A DNA stretch of 64,000 bases from Sporolactobacillus kofuensis (GCF_024125425.1 NZ_JAMXWN010000004.1:124001-188000); one strand, 5' to 3'; shown: positions 42,294-51,361, counted from the first letter of the stretch. The notes: generated by a model not told the origin, from the letters alone. Translations and numbers: made by a program.

Positions 42294-42545
42294 ATGATCG
42301 AAATAACTCAAGAATTTACAGATAAAGTATTCTCTATCCTTGCAGACGTTTGTGACTCTGAGGAAATAAAAGCAAATCCAAATATGAAACTCTTTGATGA
42401 AGGATTACTTGATTCATTCGGTACAATTTCACTTGTGGTTGAATTTGAGCAACAGCTGAACATCTCTGTACCCATTTCTGATTTCAACAGAGATGATTGG
42501 GCAACACCAATGATGATTGTTCAACAGTTGGCGAAACGCAAATGA
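42294..42545 (+). CDS. dltC: D-alanyl carrier protein
   Basis: An 83-residue acyl-carrier-like protein. The phosphopantetheine attachment site is Ser41 in GLLDSFGT. ATG 42294 follows GGGGG; the longer frame upstream is spurious. Its stop overlaps the dltD ATG (ATGA). Confidence 0.97.
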   Translation: MIEITQEFTDKVFSILADVCDSEEIKANPNMKLFDEGLLDSFGTISLVVEFEQQLNISVPISDFNRDDWATPMMIVQQLAKRK

Positions 42546-43729
42546 AGTTTAACCGATTCGGGCCAATGATCCTTGCAGTCGTGCTTGTTTGCGCGATTAT
42601 CTTCATGCCCACATCAATAGAACGTAGGATGGTCAGCTCTAAAGATATGGCGAATGCTGCGCAGAGCCTTGATCCTCATGTTTTTCAAGGCATTCTTGCA
42701 CAACAGAAAATGTTAGAGAACAAGCAGTATCTGCCAATGTATGGTTCATCCGAATTGTTACGACTTGACCGCTATCATCCGGCAAACTATTTCAAGGTGA
42801 AACCAGACGGATTTACCCCTTTTCTTATTGGTCGAGGCGGCATGTATTCACTCGTACATTTTCTAAATCTCGCGACCACAGCAAATGAACTAAAGGGCCA
42901 TAAAATCGTATTCATCCTTTCACCGGAGTGGTTCACGAAAACGGGTCTGGATCCATTACATTTTAAGCCGAATTTTTCCAAAGAACAGGCTTATCATTTT
43001 GCATTAAGTAATACAATCAGTCCGGCATTAAAGGAAAAGGTGGCAAAACGTCTCGTACAATTCAAGTTTATTCGTGATGAAGGTACTTTAGGTCGCGTTT
43101 TGGAGGATGTCGCCTATCCGAACAGAAGATCACCAATGCTTAAGATTGCAGATCAATTCAGAGCTTATGGCACCTATAAAATACTTACATTACACGACTT
43201 GATTGAAATGCACAGAATTAAACCTGGTTATAAACACGCGCAATATCAAAAGCCTGATTTTCGATTGGCAAGTGATAACTGGAGGCAATTGAAACAATCA
43301 GCGCGTGAAATGGCAATCCAAAAAACTCGATCTAATTGTTTTCATATTGATCAACCCTTGTACGATAAGTTCATACGTCACCACTTAAATAAATTTAAGA
43401 ATTATCGTGCCAGCGAAAGTTATGGTCAATCACCCGAATATGCGGATCTCCAACTGGTCCTTGATCTGCTGAAAGAAAAGCATGTCGATGCGCTTTTTAT
43501 TTCCGTGCCCTTCAATGGAAAATGGTACGATTATGCGGGTGTACCAAAACAGCGACGTGAAATCGCTTATAAAAAAATTGCTGATGAAATTCGAAGCAAT
43601 GGCTTTAAATTAGCCGATTTCACTCGATTTGATAGTAAACCCTATTTTTTGCAAGACACAATGCATATTGGCCCGATGGGTTGGGCTTATATTGATCAGT
43701 CAATAAAAAAGTTCTATGATCATAACTAA
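42542..43729 (+). CDS. dltD: DltD, D-alanyl transfer protein
   Basis: A 395-residue protein with an N-terminal membrane anchor (about residues 7-23) and an extracytoplasmic SGNH-like domain: LPMYGSSELLR contains the catalytic Ser, and the His lies in DTMHIGPMGW near the C-terminus. It completes D-Ala transfer to lipoteichoic acid. Translation is coupled to dltC through an ATGA overlap; no strong separate ribosome binding site. Last gene of the operon. Confidence 0.97.
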   Translation: MKFNRFGPMILAVVLVCAIIFMPTSIERRMVSSKDMANAAQSLDPHVFQGILAQQKMLENKQYLPMYGSSELLRLDRYHPANYFKVKPDGFTPFLIGRGGMYSLVHFLNLATTANELKGHKIVFILSPEWFTKTGLDPLHFKPNFSKEQAYHFALSNTISPALKEKVAKRLVQFKFIRDEGTLGRVLEDVAYPNRRSPMLKIADQFRAYGTYKILTLHDLIEMHRIKPGYKHAQYQKPDFRLASDNWRQLKQSAREMAIQKTRSNCFHIDQPLYDKFIRHHLNKFKNYRASESYGQSPEYADLQLVLDLLKEKHVDALFISVPFNGKWYDYAGVPKQRREIAYKKIADEIRSNGFKLADFTRFDSKPYFLQDTMHIGPMGWAYIDQSIKKFYDHN

Positions 43730-43745
43730 AGAAAAAGACAAATGG

Positions 43746-43776
43746 AGATGCCTTTTAATGAGGCATCTTTTTTTCT
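43746..43776 (+). terminator. Rho-independent terminator of the dlt operon
   Basis: Stem AGATGCCT (43746-43753) with AGGCATCT (43761-43768) followed by TTTTTTTC. Confidence 0.9.
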
Positions 43777-43876
43777 TTAGTTCATCTACCTCTGCTCTTC
43801 TCCAACCCCTTACATCCTATGGCAGAACACGATTTTAAAAAATTCACAAATTATACATAAACGTTTTAATAAATTG

Positions 43877-43946
43877 TGTCAGCGCTTTCAATAATGTTGC
43901 AATTACGTATCGTGTGCCGTAAATTATACATGTGAAATATTTCACA
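43877..43946 (+). promoter_or_regulatory. cre (CcpA) and Rex operator region of adhE
   Basis: TGTCAGCGCTTTCA (43877-43890) matches the CcpA cre consensus TGWAARCGYTWNCW at 13 of 14 positions. TGTGAAATATTTCACA (43931-43946) is a perfect palindrome matching the Rex operator core TTGTGA-N6-TCACAA. The promoter between is probably TTGCAA (43897) or TTACGT (43903) with a TAAATT/TATACA -10 (about 43920-43930). This predicts repression by Rex at low NADH and catabolite control by CcpA. Confidence 0.82.
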
Positions 43947-43983
43947 ATGTCATAATTGATTCATATCTAAGGAGGAAAATCAA

Positions 43984-46599
43984 ATGGCTATTCATGAAGA
44001 GGCGTTAAACGCAAAGGAAACAAAAAGCGTATCACTAAACGAAACAATTGATCAATTGGTTTCAAACGCACAGAAAGCTTTGGAAGCATTTCGTCCCCTG
44101 AATCAAGAACAAATCGATGAGATTGTCCGACAAATGGCTTTAGCCGGCCTTGATCAACACATGTACTTAGCAAAAATGGCCGTTGAAGAAACTAAGCGCG
44201 GCGTTTACGAAGATAAAATGATTAAGAACATATTTGCAACGGAATATATCTATAACTCCATTAAAAAGAATAAGACGGTCGGCGTGATTACTGAAGATCC
44301 ATACGATGAAGTTGTTCAAATTGCAGAGCCGGTGGGTGTGATTGCAGGCGTTACCCCTGTCACGAACCCAACATCAACCACCTTGTTCAAATCACTAATT
44401 TCACTTAAGACGAAGAATCCAATCATCTTTGCCTTCCATCCTTCTGCTCAGAAATGTAGCAGTGAGGCAGCCCGCATCGTTCGGGATGCAGCAATTCGAG
44501 CAGGCGCACCGGAAAATTGTATTCAGTGGATCGAGACCCCTTCACTCGAAGCTACTCAACTTCTCATGCACCATCCTGGTGTTGCGTTGATTCTTGCTAC
44601 CGGCGGATCCGGAATGGTAAAGGCTGCCTATAGTTCCGGCAAACCAGCCATCGGTGTTGGTCCTGGAAATGTGCCTGCCTACATTGAAAAAACAGCCGAC
44701 ATCAAACAGGCAGTGAATGATTTGATTCTTTCAAAGACTTTCGATAATGGGATGATCTGTGCCTCTGAACAGGCGGTTGTCATTGATCAACAAATCTATG
44801 AGGCCGTGAAACAAGAAATGATTGCGAACAAGTGCTACTTCCTTTCCAGTGATGAAGAGAAGAACGTAGAAAAATTGGTCATTGATGAACGTCGTTGCGC
44901 GGTAAATCCGCAAATTGTTGGAAAATCTGCTGCGTATATTGCCGGTCTCGCGGGTATCAAGGTACCTGAGGACACAAAAGTGATCATTGCCGAACTGCAA
45001 AGTGTCGGTCCTGAATCGCCGTTATCACGAGAAAAATTGAGTCCTGTACTTGCCTGCTTTAAGGCAAAAACAACCGAAGAAGGATTCAAACGCTGCGAGG
45101 AAATGCTTAACTTCGGGGGCATCGGGCACTCTGCTGTCATTCATTCAAACGAGCAACACGTTATCGATGCATTTGCTTTAAGAATGAAAGCCGGACGCCT
45201 GATCGTCAATGCACCTTCTTCTTTAGGCGGTATTGGCGATATCTACAATCACTTCATTCCGTCACTCACTTTAGGCTGCGGTACTTATGGGGGAAATTCG
45301 GTATCGACAAACGTCGGCACAGCCAACCTCATTAATATTAAAACGATGGCGAATCGCCGCAATACTATGCAATGGTTTAAAGTTCCGCCGAAGATTTATT
45401 TTGAAAAAAATGCGACCAAATATCTTTCAGTAATGCCGGACATTACACGGGCATTCATCGTCGCCGATCCTGGTATGGTGAAATTCGGCTATGTGGATCG
45501 TGTCCTGCACTTTCTGAGAAAGAGAAACACACCCGTTCATTATGAGGTCTTCTCAGATGTTGAACCTGATCCATCCGTGACGACTGTTATGAAGGGTACA
45601 GAAATGATGCGGAAGTTTGAACCGGATGTCATCATTGCCCTTGGTGGCGGTTCAGCAATGGATGCTGCAAAAGGAATGTGGCTCTTCTACGAAAGTCCAG
45701 ACACCGACTTTTTCGGACTGAAACAGAAATTCTTAGATATACGAAAACGTGTCTTCAAATTCCCGGAACTCGGTAAAAAAGCAAAATTTGTTGCGATTCC
45801 AACAACCTCGGGTACCGGATCGGAAGTCACTTCCTTCTCTGTGATTACCGACAAAGAAAATGATATGAAATACCCGCTTGCAGATTACGCATTGACACCA
45901 AATGTGGCGATTATTGATCCCGAATTCGTGATGACTGTTCCGAAACGCGTGCTTGCCGACTCCGGTATGGATGTGCTCACGCATGCTATTGAAGCCTATG
46001 TATCGAACATGGCAAACGACTTCACTGACGGACTTTGTATCAAAGCCATTCAGCTTGTATTCAACTATTTGCCAAGATCCTATAAAGACGACACTGATAA
46101 AGAAGCAAAGGAAAAAATGCATAACGCATCAACAATAGCCGGCATGGCATTCTCCAATGCTTTTCTAGGAATCAACCATAGTTTAGCACACAAGCTTGGC
46201 AATGAATTTCATCTGGCACATGGACGCTGCTGTGCGCTCTTATTGCCACATGTCATTCGTTATAATGCTCAGAAGCCAACCAAGTTTTCGGCATTTCCAA
46301 AGTATAAACATTTCATTGCTGACGAACGTTATGCAGAAATCGCTCAAATAATCGGCGTTGGCGGTAAGACTACTGAAGAAAGTGTAGAAAATCTTGTTCA
46401 AGCCATTAAGAAACTCACGCAAGACCTGAACATGCCGATGAGTATTGAAGCGAATGGTGTAAGCAAAGAAGCGTTTGAGAAAGCCGTAGATAAATTGGCA
46501 GACCGAGCATTCGGTGACCAATGTACACCTGCCAATCCTAAAATGCCGCTGGTTACTGAACTTGCAGCTATTTACCGTGAGGCATTTAAAGGCATTTGA
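43984..46599 (+). CDS. adhE: Bifunctional acetaldehyde-CoA/alcohol dehydrogenase
   Basis: An 871-residue fusion. Residues 1-440 are a CoA-dependent aldehyde dehydrogenase with catalytic Cys259 in DNGMICASEQ; residues 460-871 are an Fe-dependent alcohol dehydrogenase with GGGSAMDAAKGMW and the metal-site region GINHSLAHKLG ... HLAHGRCC. It reduces acetyl-CoA to ethanol, reoxidising two NADH, during mixed-acid fermentation. Upstream Rex and cre sites agree with redox control. Terminator follows. Start ATG with AAGGAGG. Confidence 0.97.
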   Translation: MAIHEEALNAKETKSVSLNETIDQLVSNAQKALEAFRPLNQEQIDEIVRQMALAGLDQHMYLAKMAVEETKRGVYEDKMIKNIFATEYIYNSIKKNKTVGVITEDPYDEVVQIAEPVGVIAGVTPVTNPTSTTLFKSLISLKTKNPIIFAFHPSAQKCSSEAARIVRDAAIRAGAPENCIQWIETPSLEATQLLMHHPGVALILATGGSGMVKAAYSSGKPAIGVGPGNVPAYIEKTADIKQAVNDLILSKTFDNGMICASEQAVVIDQQIYEAVKQEMIANKCYFLSSDEEKNVEKLVIDERRCAVNPQIVGKSAAYIAGLAGIKVPEDTKVIIAELQSVGPESPLSREKLSPVLACFKAKTTEEGFKRCEEMLNFGGIGHSAVIHSNEQHVIDAFALRMKAGRLIVNAPSSLGGIGDIYNHFIPSLTLGCGTYGGNSVSTNVGTANLINIKTMANRRNTMQWFKVPPKIYFEKNATKYLSVMPDITRAFIVADPGMVKFGYVDRVLHFLRKRNTPVHYEVFSDVEPDPSVTTVMKGTEMMRKFEPDVIIALGGGSAMDAAKGMWLFYESPDTDFFGLKQKFLDIRKRVFKFPELGKKAKFVAIPTTSGTGSEVTSFSVITDKENDMKYPLADYALTPNVAIIDPEFVMTVPKRVLADSGMDVLTHAIEAYVSNMANDFTDGLCIKAIQLVFNYLPRSYKDDTDKEAKEKMHNASTIAGMAFSNAFLGINHSLAHKLGNEFHLAHGRCCALLLPHVIRYNAQKPTKFSAFPKYKHFIADERYAEIAQIIGVGGKTTEESVENLVQAIKKLTQDLNMPMSIEANGVSKEAFEKAVDKLADRAFGDQCTPANPKMPLVTELAAIYREAFKGI

Positions 46600-46616
46600 A
46601 CGGAGCAGTATTGATG

Positions 46617-46648
46617 GCATCCACTCAATATAGGGTGGGTGCTTTTTT
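46617..46648 (+). terminator. Rho-independent terminator of adhE
   Basis: Stem GCATCCAC (46617-46624) with GTGGGTGC (46635-46642), one G-T pair, followed by TTTTTT. The remaining gap to the D-LDH promoter (about 46650-46840) holds nothing recognisable. Confidence 0.88.
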
Positions 46649-46844
46649 GATGAAAGTAAATCTGTGAATCAGGATAAACTCTTTTAAATAGGCTGTTTTC
46701 TGTCCTAGGAGCAATGTGTGAGGCGCCTGAGGCAAACGAATACAGGGCAATAGCACCAAAAAACAACAGCGTATCTAAACAAAGCCTTAACTATAAACAA
46801 TTATCTTTAGCACATAAAAGCATCTACGCTTTAAATTGGATACG

Positions 46845-46894
46845 TTTACACTATTGAATAAATCCGTTAAAATTAATTGTGAAATCAATCACAT
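46845..46894 (+). promoter_or_regulatory. Promoter and Rex operator of the D-lactate dehydrogenase gene
   Basis: -35 TTTACA (46845-46850), 17-bp spacer, -10 TAAAAT (46868-46873). TTGTGAAATCAATCACAT (46877-46894) fits the Rex form TTGTGA-N6-TCACAA with one mismatch and covers the expected transcription start, an ideal repressor position. Confidence 0.8.
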
Positions 46895-46963
46895 GATTAA
46901 AAAATGGTCCACCCCATGGAACAATCACCACAACGTGTTGCGACTGAAGGAGGAAGAAATACG

Positions 46964-47962
46964 ATGAAAATTCTCATGTATGGCGTACAGGATCACGAAA
47001 AGGCTATTATTCAACACTGGGCGGATAATCATCAGGCTGAAATCACCACCACTTCTGATTTTCTTTCAGAACAAACGGTTACCGCAGTAGAAGGGTTTGA
47101 CGGAATTTGCATTCAGCAGCCCGTAGTACTTGGTGGGCCCCATCTGTATGCTCAATTGAAAAGTTATGGAATCAAACAGATTGCGACACGTACTGCCGGC
47201 TATGACATGATCGACTTGAACGAAGCTAAGAATAATGGGCTGCTCGTAACCAATGTCCCTGCTTATTCGCCTTATGCTGTCGCTGAATTAGCCGTTACAC
47301 AGGCGATGCAATTGGTACGTCACATTCCCGCCTTCCAAAAACGCATAGCAAATAAGGATTTCCGTTGGAGTGGCCTGCTTTCCAGAGAAATCCGTTCACT
47401 GACCATCGGTATTATCGGCACCGGTCGTATTGGCGCAACTGCTGCCGAGCTCTTTAAGGGATTAGGTGCGAACGTCATCGGCTTTGATCAATTCCCAAAT
47501 GATCAATTGACGAATATTCTTAATTATCGATCATCTTTAGAAGAAGTGCTCAGGGAAGCAGACATCGTTTCGCTACACACTCCACTATTTAATTCAACAC
47601 GTCACTTGATTAATAAAGATACATTAAAAATAATGAAGAATAGTGCTTATCTGATCAATATTGCTCGAGGCGGGCTGATCAATACCGCTGATTTAATTGA
47701 AGCCCTTGAGCATGGTGAAATCGCCGGCGCTGCTCTCGATACCTTTGAAGACGAAACGGTAATTAATAAAAAGTTGAGTGGTCAGCCACTTGGTGACCCG
47801 CTCCTTGAAAAATTAATCACCATGGACCAAGTTATGCTCACGCCGCATGTCGGTTTTTTCACGGAGACAGCCATTCAGAACATCGTTGAAGGCGCACTGG
47901 ATAGCGTAGCTGACGTGCTGGAAACAGGAACTAGTCAAAATCTAGTTCAAGTACATGATTAA
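46964..47962 (+). CDS. ldhD: D-lactate dehydrogenase
   Basis: A 332-residue D-2-hydroxyacid dehydrogenase. NAD-binding motif GIIGTGRIG at about residues 149-157; catalytic Arg235 (NIARGG), Glu264 (TFEDE) and His295 (TPHVGFF) are in the usual order. The family reduces pyruvate to D-lactate; the closest type by motif is lactic-acid-bacterial D-LDH, though related D-2-hydroxyisocaproate enzymes cannot be excluded. ATG 46964 with AAGGAGG is preferred over a frame extension of 20 codons. Rex control implies induction at high NADH/NAD+. Confidence 0.93.
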   Translation: MKILMYGVQDHEKAIIQHWADNHQAEITTTSDFLSEQTVTAVEGFDGICIQQPVVLGGPHLYAQLKSYGIKQIATRTAGYDMIDLNEAKNNGLLVTNVPAYSPYAVAELAVTQAMQLVRHIPAFQKRIANKDFRWSGLLSREIRSLTIGIIGTGRIGATAAELFKGLGANVIGFDQFPNDQLTNILNYRSSLEEVLREADIVSLHTPLFNSTRHLINKDTLKIMKNSAYLINIARGGLINTADLIEALEHGEIAGAALDTFEDETVINKKLSGQPLGDPLLEKLITMDQVMLTPHVGFFTETAIQNIVEGALDSVADVLETGTSQNLVQVHD

Positions 47963-47975
47963 GTTTCTCAAATAA

Positions 47976-48023
47976 AGAGCAGGCGCACGCACCTTCCCGG
48001 TGTGTACCCCTGCTCTATTTTTT
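47976..48023 (+). terminator. Terminator between ldhD and the TetR gene
   Basis: Stem AGAGCAGG (47976-47983) with CCTGCTCT (48009-48016) followed by ATTTTTTT on the plus strand. The opposite side is AT-rich, so it may also serve the convergent TetR gene. Confidence 0.85.
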
Positions 48024-48637
48024 TACTTATCATGCTTCTGTAATCCCCGTAAACTCATTGCGTTCATTGCCAAATATTGATTAATAAATGGTCTTAATTC
48101 ATCGATGGTTGTTTCAGGATGTTTTTTCAAATGGTCCATTGCTTGACTCGAATAATACTGATAATGTGAAAACAGTACATGTTGCAAAGTCTTCGTATCA
48201 ACATCATCTTTCAAATCTAATGCGTTAATCATTTGATTAATAAATTGCGGGACCATTAACTGTAGATCTTTGAAAAGACGGCCCATTTTATCCGTCAATT
48301 GCTTCGGTGGTCTGGTAAATGCCTGAACAATCAATTGGTAGAAATCAGGATAGTTTTTACAAAAGAGCAATTCCTGTTCACAATAACCCTTTAATTTTTC
48401 CATCAGGTCATCACTTAAATCCCACTTTTTGAAGTCGAGAGCCTTCATTGAGAAATCAAGTGCATAGTTGACGCTTTCCTCAAAGAGCTTTTCTTTGTAC
48501 CCATAATAGTGAAAGATCAGCCCTTTTGAGGCACCTGCCGACTGTGCAATCTGATTTGTCGATGCTTGCGCGTACCCTTTTACCGCAAATTCATGAATGG
48601 CCGCAATCAAGATCGCGTGTTCTTTCGATTCTTCCAT
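48023..48637 (-). CDS. TetR/AcrR family repressor
   Basis: A 204-residue TetR-type regulator. The N-terminal HTH STNQIAQSAGASKGLIFHYYGYKEKLFEE (residues about 26-54, shown here in part) precedes a divergent ligand-binding domain. It is the last gene of the operon with the ABC transporter genes, starting 1 bp after the permease stop. The two TTGACC-N4-GGTCAA palindromes at 50369-50418 are its likely operators, so it probably represses its own exporter until an unknown ligand appears. Confidence 0.88.
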   Translation of the reverse strand: MEESKEHAILIAAIHEFAVKGYAQASTNQIAQSAGASKGLIFHYYGYKEKLFEESVNYALDFSMKALDFKKWDLSDDLMEKLKGYCEQELLFCKNYPDFYQLIVQAFTRPPKQLTDKMGRLFKDLQLMVPQFINQMINALDLKDDVDTKTLQHVLFSHYQYYSSQAMDHLKKHPETTIDELRPFINQYLAMNAMSLRGLQKHDK

Positions 48638-49447
48638 TTATACTTTCAAATCCTTCCTTTTGTAAAACCAGAACGTCAACAAACAAGTGATAAAGAGCAC
48701 GACCAGATCAGTCATTATATAGTTCCACTCGATACCATTTTTGAATACGGCACTTGGCAGCGCTGCATCTACCGGTGAAAAATAGACGAGTACTTGGAAA
48801 TCATCCTTTAGCTTTCCGACAACTCCCAAAATAAACGTTAGAAAAACAAGGCCAAGTGACAAAGAGGTTGCTGATTTGTTGGAAGAAAGCAAGGAGGATA
48901 AAAGAAATCCAACCATGAGAAAAGTTAGCCCCATGATCCAACCGGCAAAGGTCAGTTGCGCAAAAGCTTTGAACAGGTTCGATACAGATGCCCCGGCTTC
49001 CTTAAAAATAAGACAACTTACAAAGGCAAAAATCATTGAAATGAGCCAGTAAGTCGTATAGATGAGACTGTTTGCGACCATTTTCGATGCAACAATGGAT
49101 AAACGCGAAATCGGTTGTGCGTACAGATAACTGATTGTCCCCTCCGATTCTTCTCGTGCCAATGCATTTGTACCAAGCATCGCTGAAAAAATGCCGGTTG
49201 CGATCATCACATATTGAAATTCGTAGCCAAAATATCCTTTAATTGTAGACAGTGCCGCCATATCTGAAAGGTTGAATGCCTTCAGCATTTCCTTTGGCAT
49301 CGCCTTCAAATCCATTTGCTGAAGACCCATATCCTTCATCGCAGGAAAAAGTGAAACCAATCCAAGGGTCAGTAGCGCAACCACAATGATCCAAACCAAC
49401 AGCGTTTTCCTATGCGTTTTGCACTCCAGTCTGAAAAGTGTCATCAC
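48638..49447 (-). CDS. ABC-2 type transporter permease
   Basis: A 269-residue membrane protein with six predicted membrane segments and a large loop between segments 1 and 2, typical of ABC-2 exporter permeases. The sequence ALAREESEGTISYLYAQPISR is a common cytoplasmic coupling region of this family. It overlaps the ATPase gene by 4 nt. Probably exports a drug, lipid or peptide; substrate unknown. Confidence 0.88.
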   Translation of the reverse strand: MMTLFRLECKTHRKTLLVWIIVVALLTLGLVSLFPAMKDMGLQQMDLKAMPKEMLKAFNLSDMAALSTIKGYFGYEFQYVMIATGIFSAMLGTNALAREESEGTISYLYAQPISRLSIVASKMVANSLIYTTYWLISMIFAFVSCLIFKEAGASVSNLFKAFAQLTFAGWIMGLTFLMVGFLLSSLLSSNKSATSLSLGLVFLTFILGVVGKLKDDFQVLVYFSPVDAALPSAVFKNGIEWNYIMTDLVVLFITCLLTFWFYKRKDLKV

Positions 49448-50340
49448 CGTGCCGCCTCCTGATTCTCATACATTGCCATAAATTGTTCTTCGAGATCACG
49501 ATCACCTACCGTGATATCGTCGAGATCCGCCGCAAACTGAGATAAGGTCGCAAAAAGTCTGCCTAATTCTTGTTCATAGATAAAACGTGCTTCATGATCT
49601 TCTTGTTTGATACATTCGGCACCAATCGCTTCCATCTGTTCAACAGGCAGTTTTTCACCTTTTAGGGTTATGATCTTCACCTTTTTATTGACGGTGGTCA
49701 AATCTTCCACACCGACGAGACGACCCGCTTTGATAAACGCCACTTTTGAACAGTAATCCTCTACTTCTTTCAGGTTGTGGCTGGATAAAAAAATGGTGAC
49801 CCCTTGATTTTGTTTTTCCTTCAATAAACGGAAGAGTCTGGCATGCATCAATGGATCCAGCCCGTTGGTTGGTTCATCCATGATCAGTAGCTCTGGATGA
49901 TGAATCATTGAACAGACAAGGGCCACTTTCTTTTTATTTCCCAGTGAAAGATCACCAAATTTCTTTTTCCGATCAATTTGAAAAAGATCACAATAGCGAT
50001 CAATTTCCGCCTTGTCTCCTTTGATGTGATGAAAGTCGAGTGTATAGTGAATTAAATCCTGAACACTTAGCTGTGGATAGAAGCGCACATCACTTGGGAC
50101 ATAACCAATCCTTATTTTCACATCAAGCTCATGTTCGGGTATTTGTTGACCGAACAACGCGATTTCACCACGACTCTGTTTGATAAAATTTAAGATCATG
50201 TTCATTGTTGTAGATTTACCTGCACCATTAGGTCCGATAAAGCCAAAAAATTCGCCTTTTTCCACGGTAAACGACAAATCATCGACCGCAACAAACTTTC
50301 CAAAGCGCTTGCTAATATGGCTCAATTCAATCACGGACAT
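49444..50340 (-). CDS. ABC transporter ATP-binding protein
   Basis: A 298-residue ATPase. Walker A GPNGAGKST (about residues 37-45), signature LSLGNKKKVALV (a variant of LSGGQ), Walker B LLIMDEPTNGLDP and H-loop SSHNLKEV. ATG 50340 (MSVIELSH) is placed with AGGAGG nine bases upstream; ATG 50346 has too short a spacing. Partners with the ABC-2 permease downstream. First gene of the TetR-controlled operon. Confidence 0.92.
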   Translation of the reverse strand: MSVIELSHISKRFGKFVAVDDLSFTVEKGEFFGFIGPNGAGKSTTMNMILNFIKQSRGEIALFGQQIPEHELDVKIRIGYVPSDVRFYPQLSVQDLIHYTLDFHHIKGDKAEIDRYCDLFQIDRKKKFGDLSLGNKKKVALVCSMIHHPELLIMDEPTNGLDPLMHARLFRLLKEKQNQGVTIFLSSHNLKEVEDYCSKVAFIKAGRLVGVEDLTTVNKKVKIITLKGEKLPVEQMEAIGAECIKQEDHEARFIYEQELGRLFATLSQFAADLDDITVGDRDLEEQFMAMYENQEAAR

Positions 50341-50368
50341 CTCCATGAACCTCCTCTTCTCAAACACA

Positions 50369-50418
50369 TTGACCACTCGGTCAACAATAACTATATACCC
50401 CGTTGACCATGTGGTCAA
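50369..50418 (-). promoter_or_regulatory. Twin TetR-type operators and promoter of the ABC exporter operon
   Basis: Two 16-bp palindromes: TTGACCACTCGGTCAA (50369-50384) and TTGACCATGTGGTCAA (50403-50418), same arms, centres 34 bp apart. The upstream one contains the -35 (TTGACC), with -10 TATAGT 17 bp on, and the second lies just downstream of the -10. Binding of the encoded TetR protein at both would block the promoter. Confidence 0.85.
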
Positions 50419-50523
50419 TACGTTAAATTCTATGGCAGATCATATAACAAATTACCCCTAGTTTTTATGCAGAGTGTTAACCTTTATTTGTAAATAAATG
50501 ATGATCTGGGAGGCATTGCAACT

Positions 50524-50967
50524 ATGGCTTATTCTTCAGCAACAGAATTACTATTGGAAGCAAAAGAAAAGAAAAATCTTACTTTTTCCCAAATTGCAGA
50601 AGCCGCGGGTTGTTCAGAGGTATTTTGCACAGCCGCCCTCTATGGACAGCAGACACTAAGTCCCGATCAGGCAAAAGCGGTCACTGAATTACTTGAATTA
50701 CCAGAAGAAGTTGAACGGGAATTAAAATCGATCCCATACCGCGGTACGAATTTCTCCTTGCCGCCAACAGATCCAACCATTTATCGTCTTTACGAACTTG
50801 TCCTTGTCTATGGTGATACCATAAAAGCATTGATCCATGAAAAGTTTGGTGACGGCATCATGAGTGCGATTGACTTTAAGATGGATCTGGATAAAGAGGA
50901 GGATCCACACGGTGATCGTGTCGTCATTACGCTGAATGGTAAATTTCTCAACTATAAAACATTCTGA
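50524..50967 (+). CDS. cynS: Cyanate hydratase (cyanase)
   Basis: A 147-residue cyanase converting cyanate and bicarbonate to ammonia and CO2. The N-terminal HTH-like domain is followed by the catalytic C-terminal domain; Arg88, Glu91 (IYRLYE) and Ser114 (GIMSAID) align with the E. coli catalytic residues Arg96, Glu99 and Ser122. Length is close to the usual 156. GGGAGG precedes ATG. No carbonic anhydrase (cynT) or transporter (cynX) gene is nearby, so it stands alone. Confidence 0.95.
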   Translation: MAYSSATELLLEAKEKKNLTFSQIAEAAGCSEVFCTAALYGQQTLSPDQAKAVTELLELPEEVERELKSIPYRGTNFSLPPTDPTIYRLYELVLVYGDTIKALIHEKFGDGIMSAIDFKMDLDKEEDPHGDRVVITLNGKFLNYKTF

Positions 50968-50995
50968 TACCTGCGCTGTATCCTTAGAATTTTAG

Positions 50996-51024
50996 GTATA
51001 TCTCTCCCCCAAGGTCGCATAATA
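50996..51024 (+). promoter_or_regulatory. Sigma-G-type promoter of tlp
   Basis: GTATA (50996-51000), 17-bp spacer, CATAATA (51018-51024). These fit Bacillus sigma-G consensus elements (GHATR and CATNHTA). It lies about 30 bp before the tlp start codon, as expected for a forespore gene. Confidence 0.72.
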
Positions 51025-51052
51025 AGGAGCGAAAAATGAGGAGGGATATACA

Positions 51053-51280
51053 ATGGCTAAACCGGATGATCGTTCAGATAATGTAGAAAAAATTTCGAAG
51101 AACATCGGTCATACCCTAAAAAACATGGATGAAGCGAATGACTACTTGAAAGCGCATGGGCAACAAATGAGTGAAGAAGAAAAGCAACAAATTAAAGAAA
51201 AGAATCAGCGCCGTGAGCAAAGCATTGAAGGCTTACGCGAAGAAATCAAAGACGAAGCTGCATTTAGTAAATCTAGATAA
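51053..51280 (+). CDS. tlp: Small acid-soluble spore protein Tlp
   Basis: A 75-residue, highly charged protein matching the Tlp (thioredoxin-like) spore protein family: KPDDRSDNVEKISKNIGHTL and the helical EEEKQQIKEKNQRREQSIEGL segment. Made in the forespore; direct evidence for endospore formation by this organism. GAGGAGGG precedes ATG. A sigma-G-like promoter lies upstream. Confidence 0.92.
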   Translation: MAKPDDRSDNVEKISKNIGHTLKNMDEANDYLKAHGQQMSEEEKQQIKEKNQRREQSIEGLREEIKDEAAFSKSR

Positions 51281-51286
51281 CTAAGA

Positions 51287-51322
51287 AGAGCGTCACCAGG
51301 ATTCCGGTTGACGCTCTTTATT
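51287..51322 (+). terminator. Terminator of tlp
   Basis: Stem AGAGCGTCA (51287-51295) with TGACGCTCT (51309-51317) plus an inner ACC/GGT pairing; followed by TTATTTC. Confidence 0.75.
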
Positions 51323-51361
51323 TCATTAAGCGAAAAAAAACAGCAGAAGAACACACCAAAA

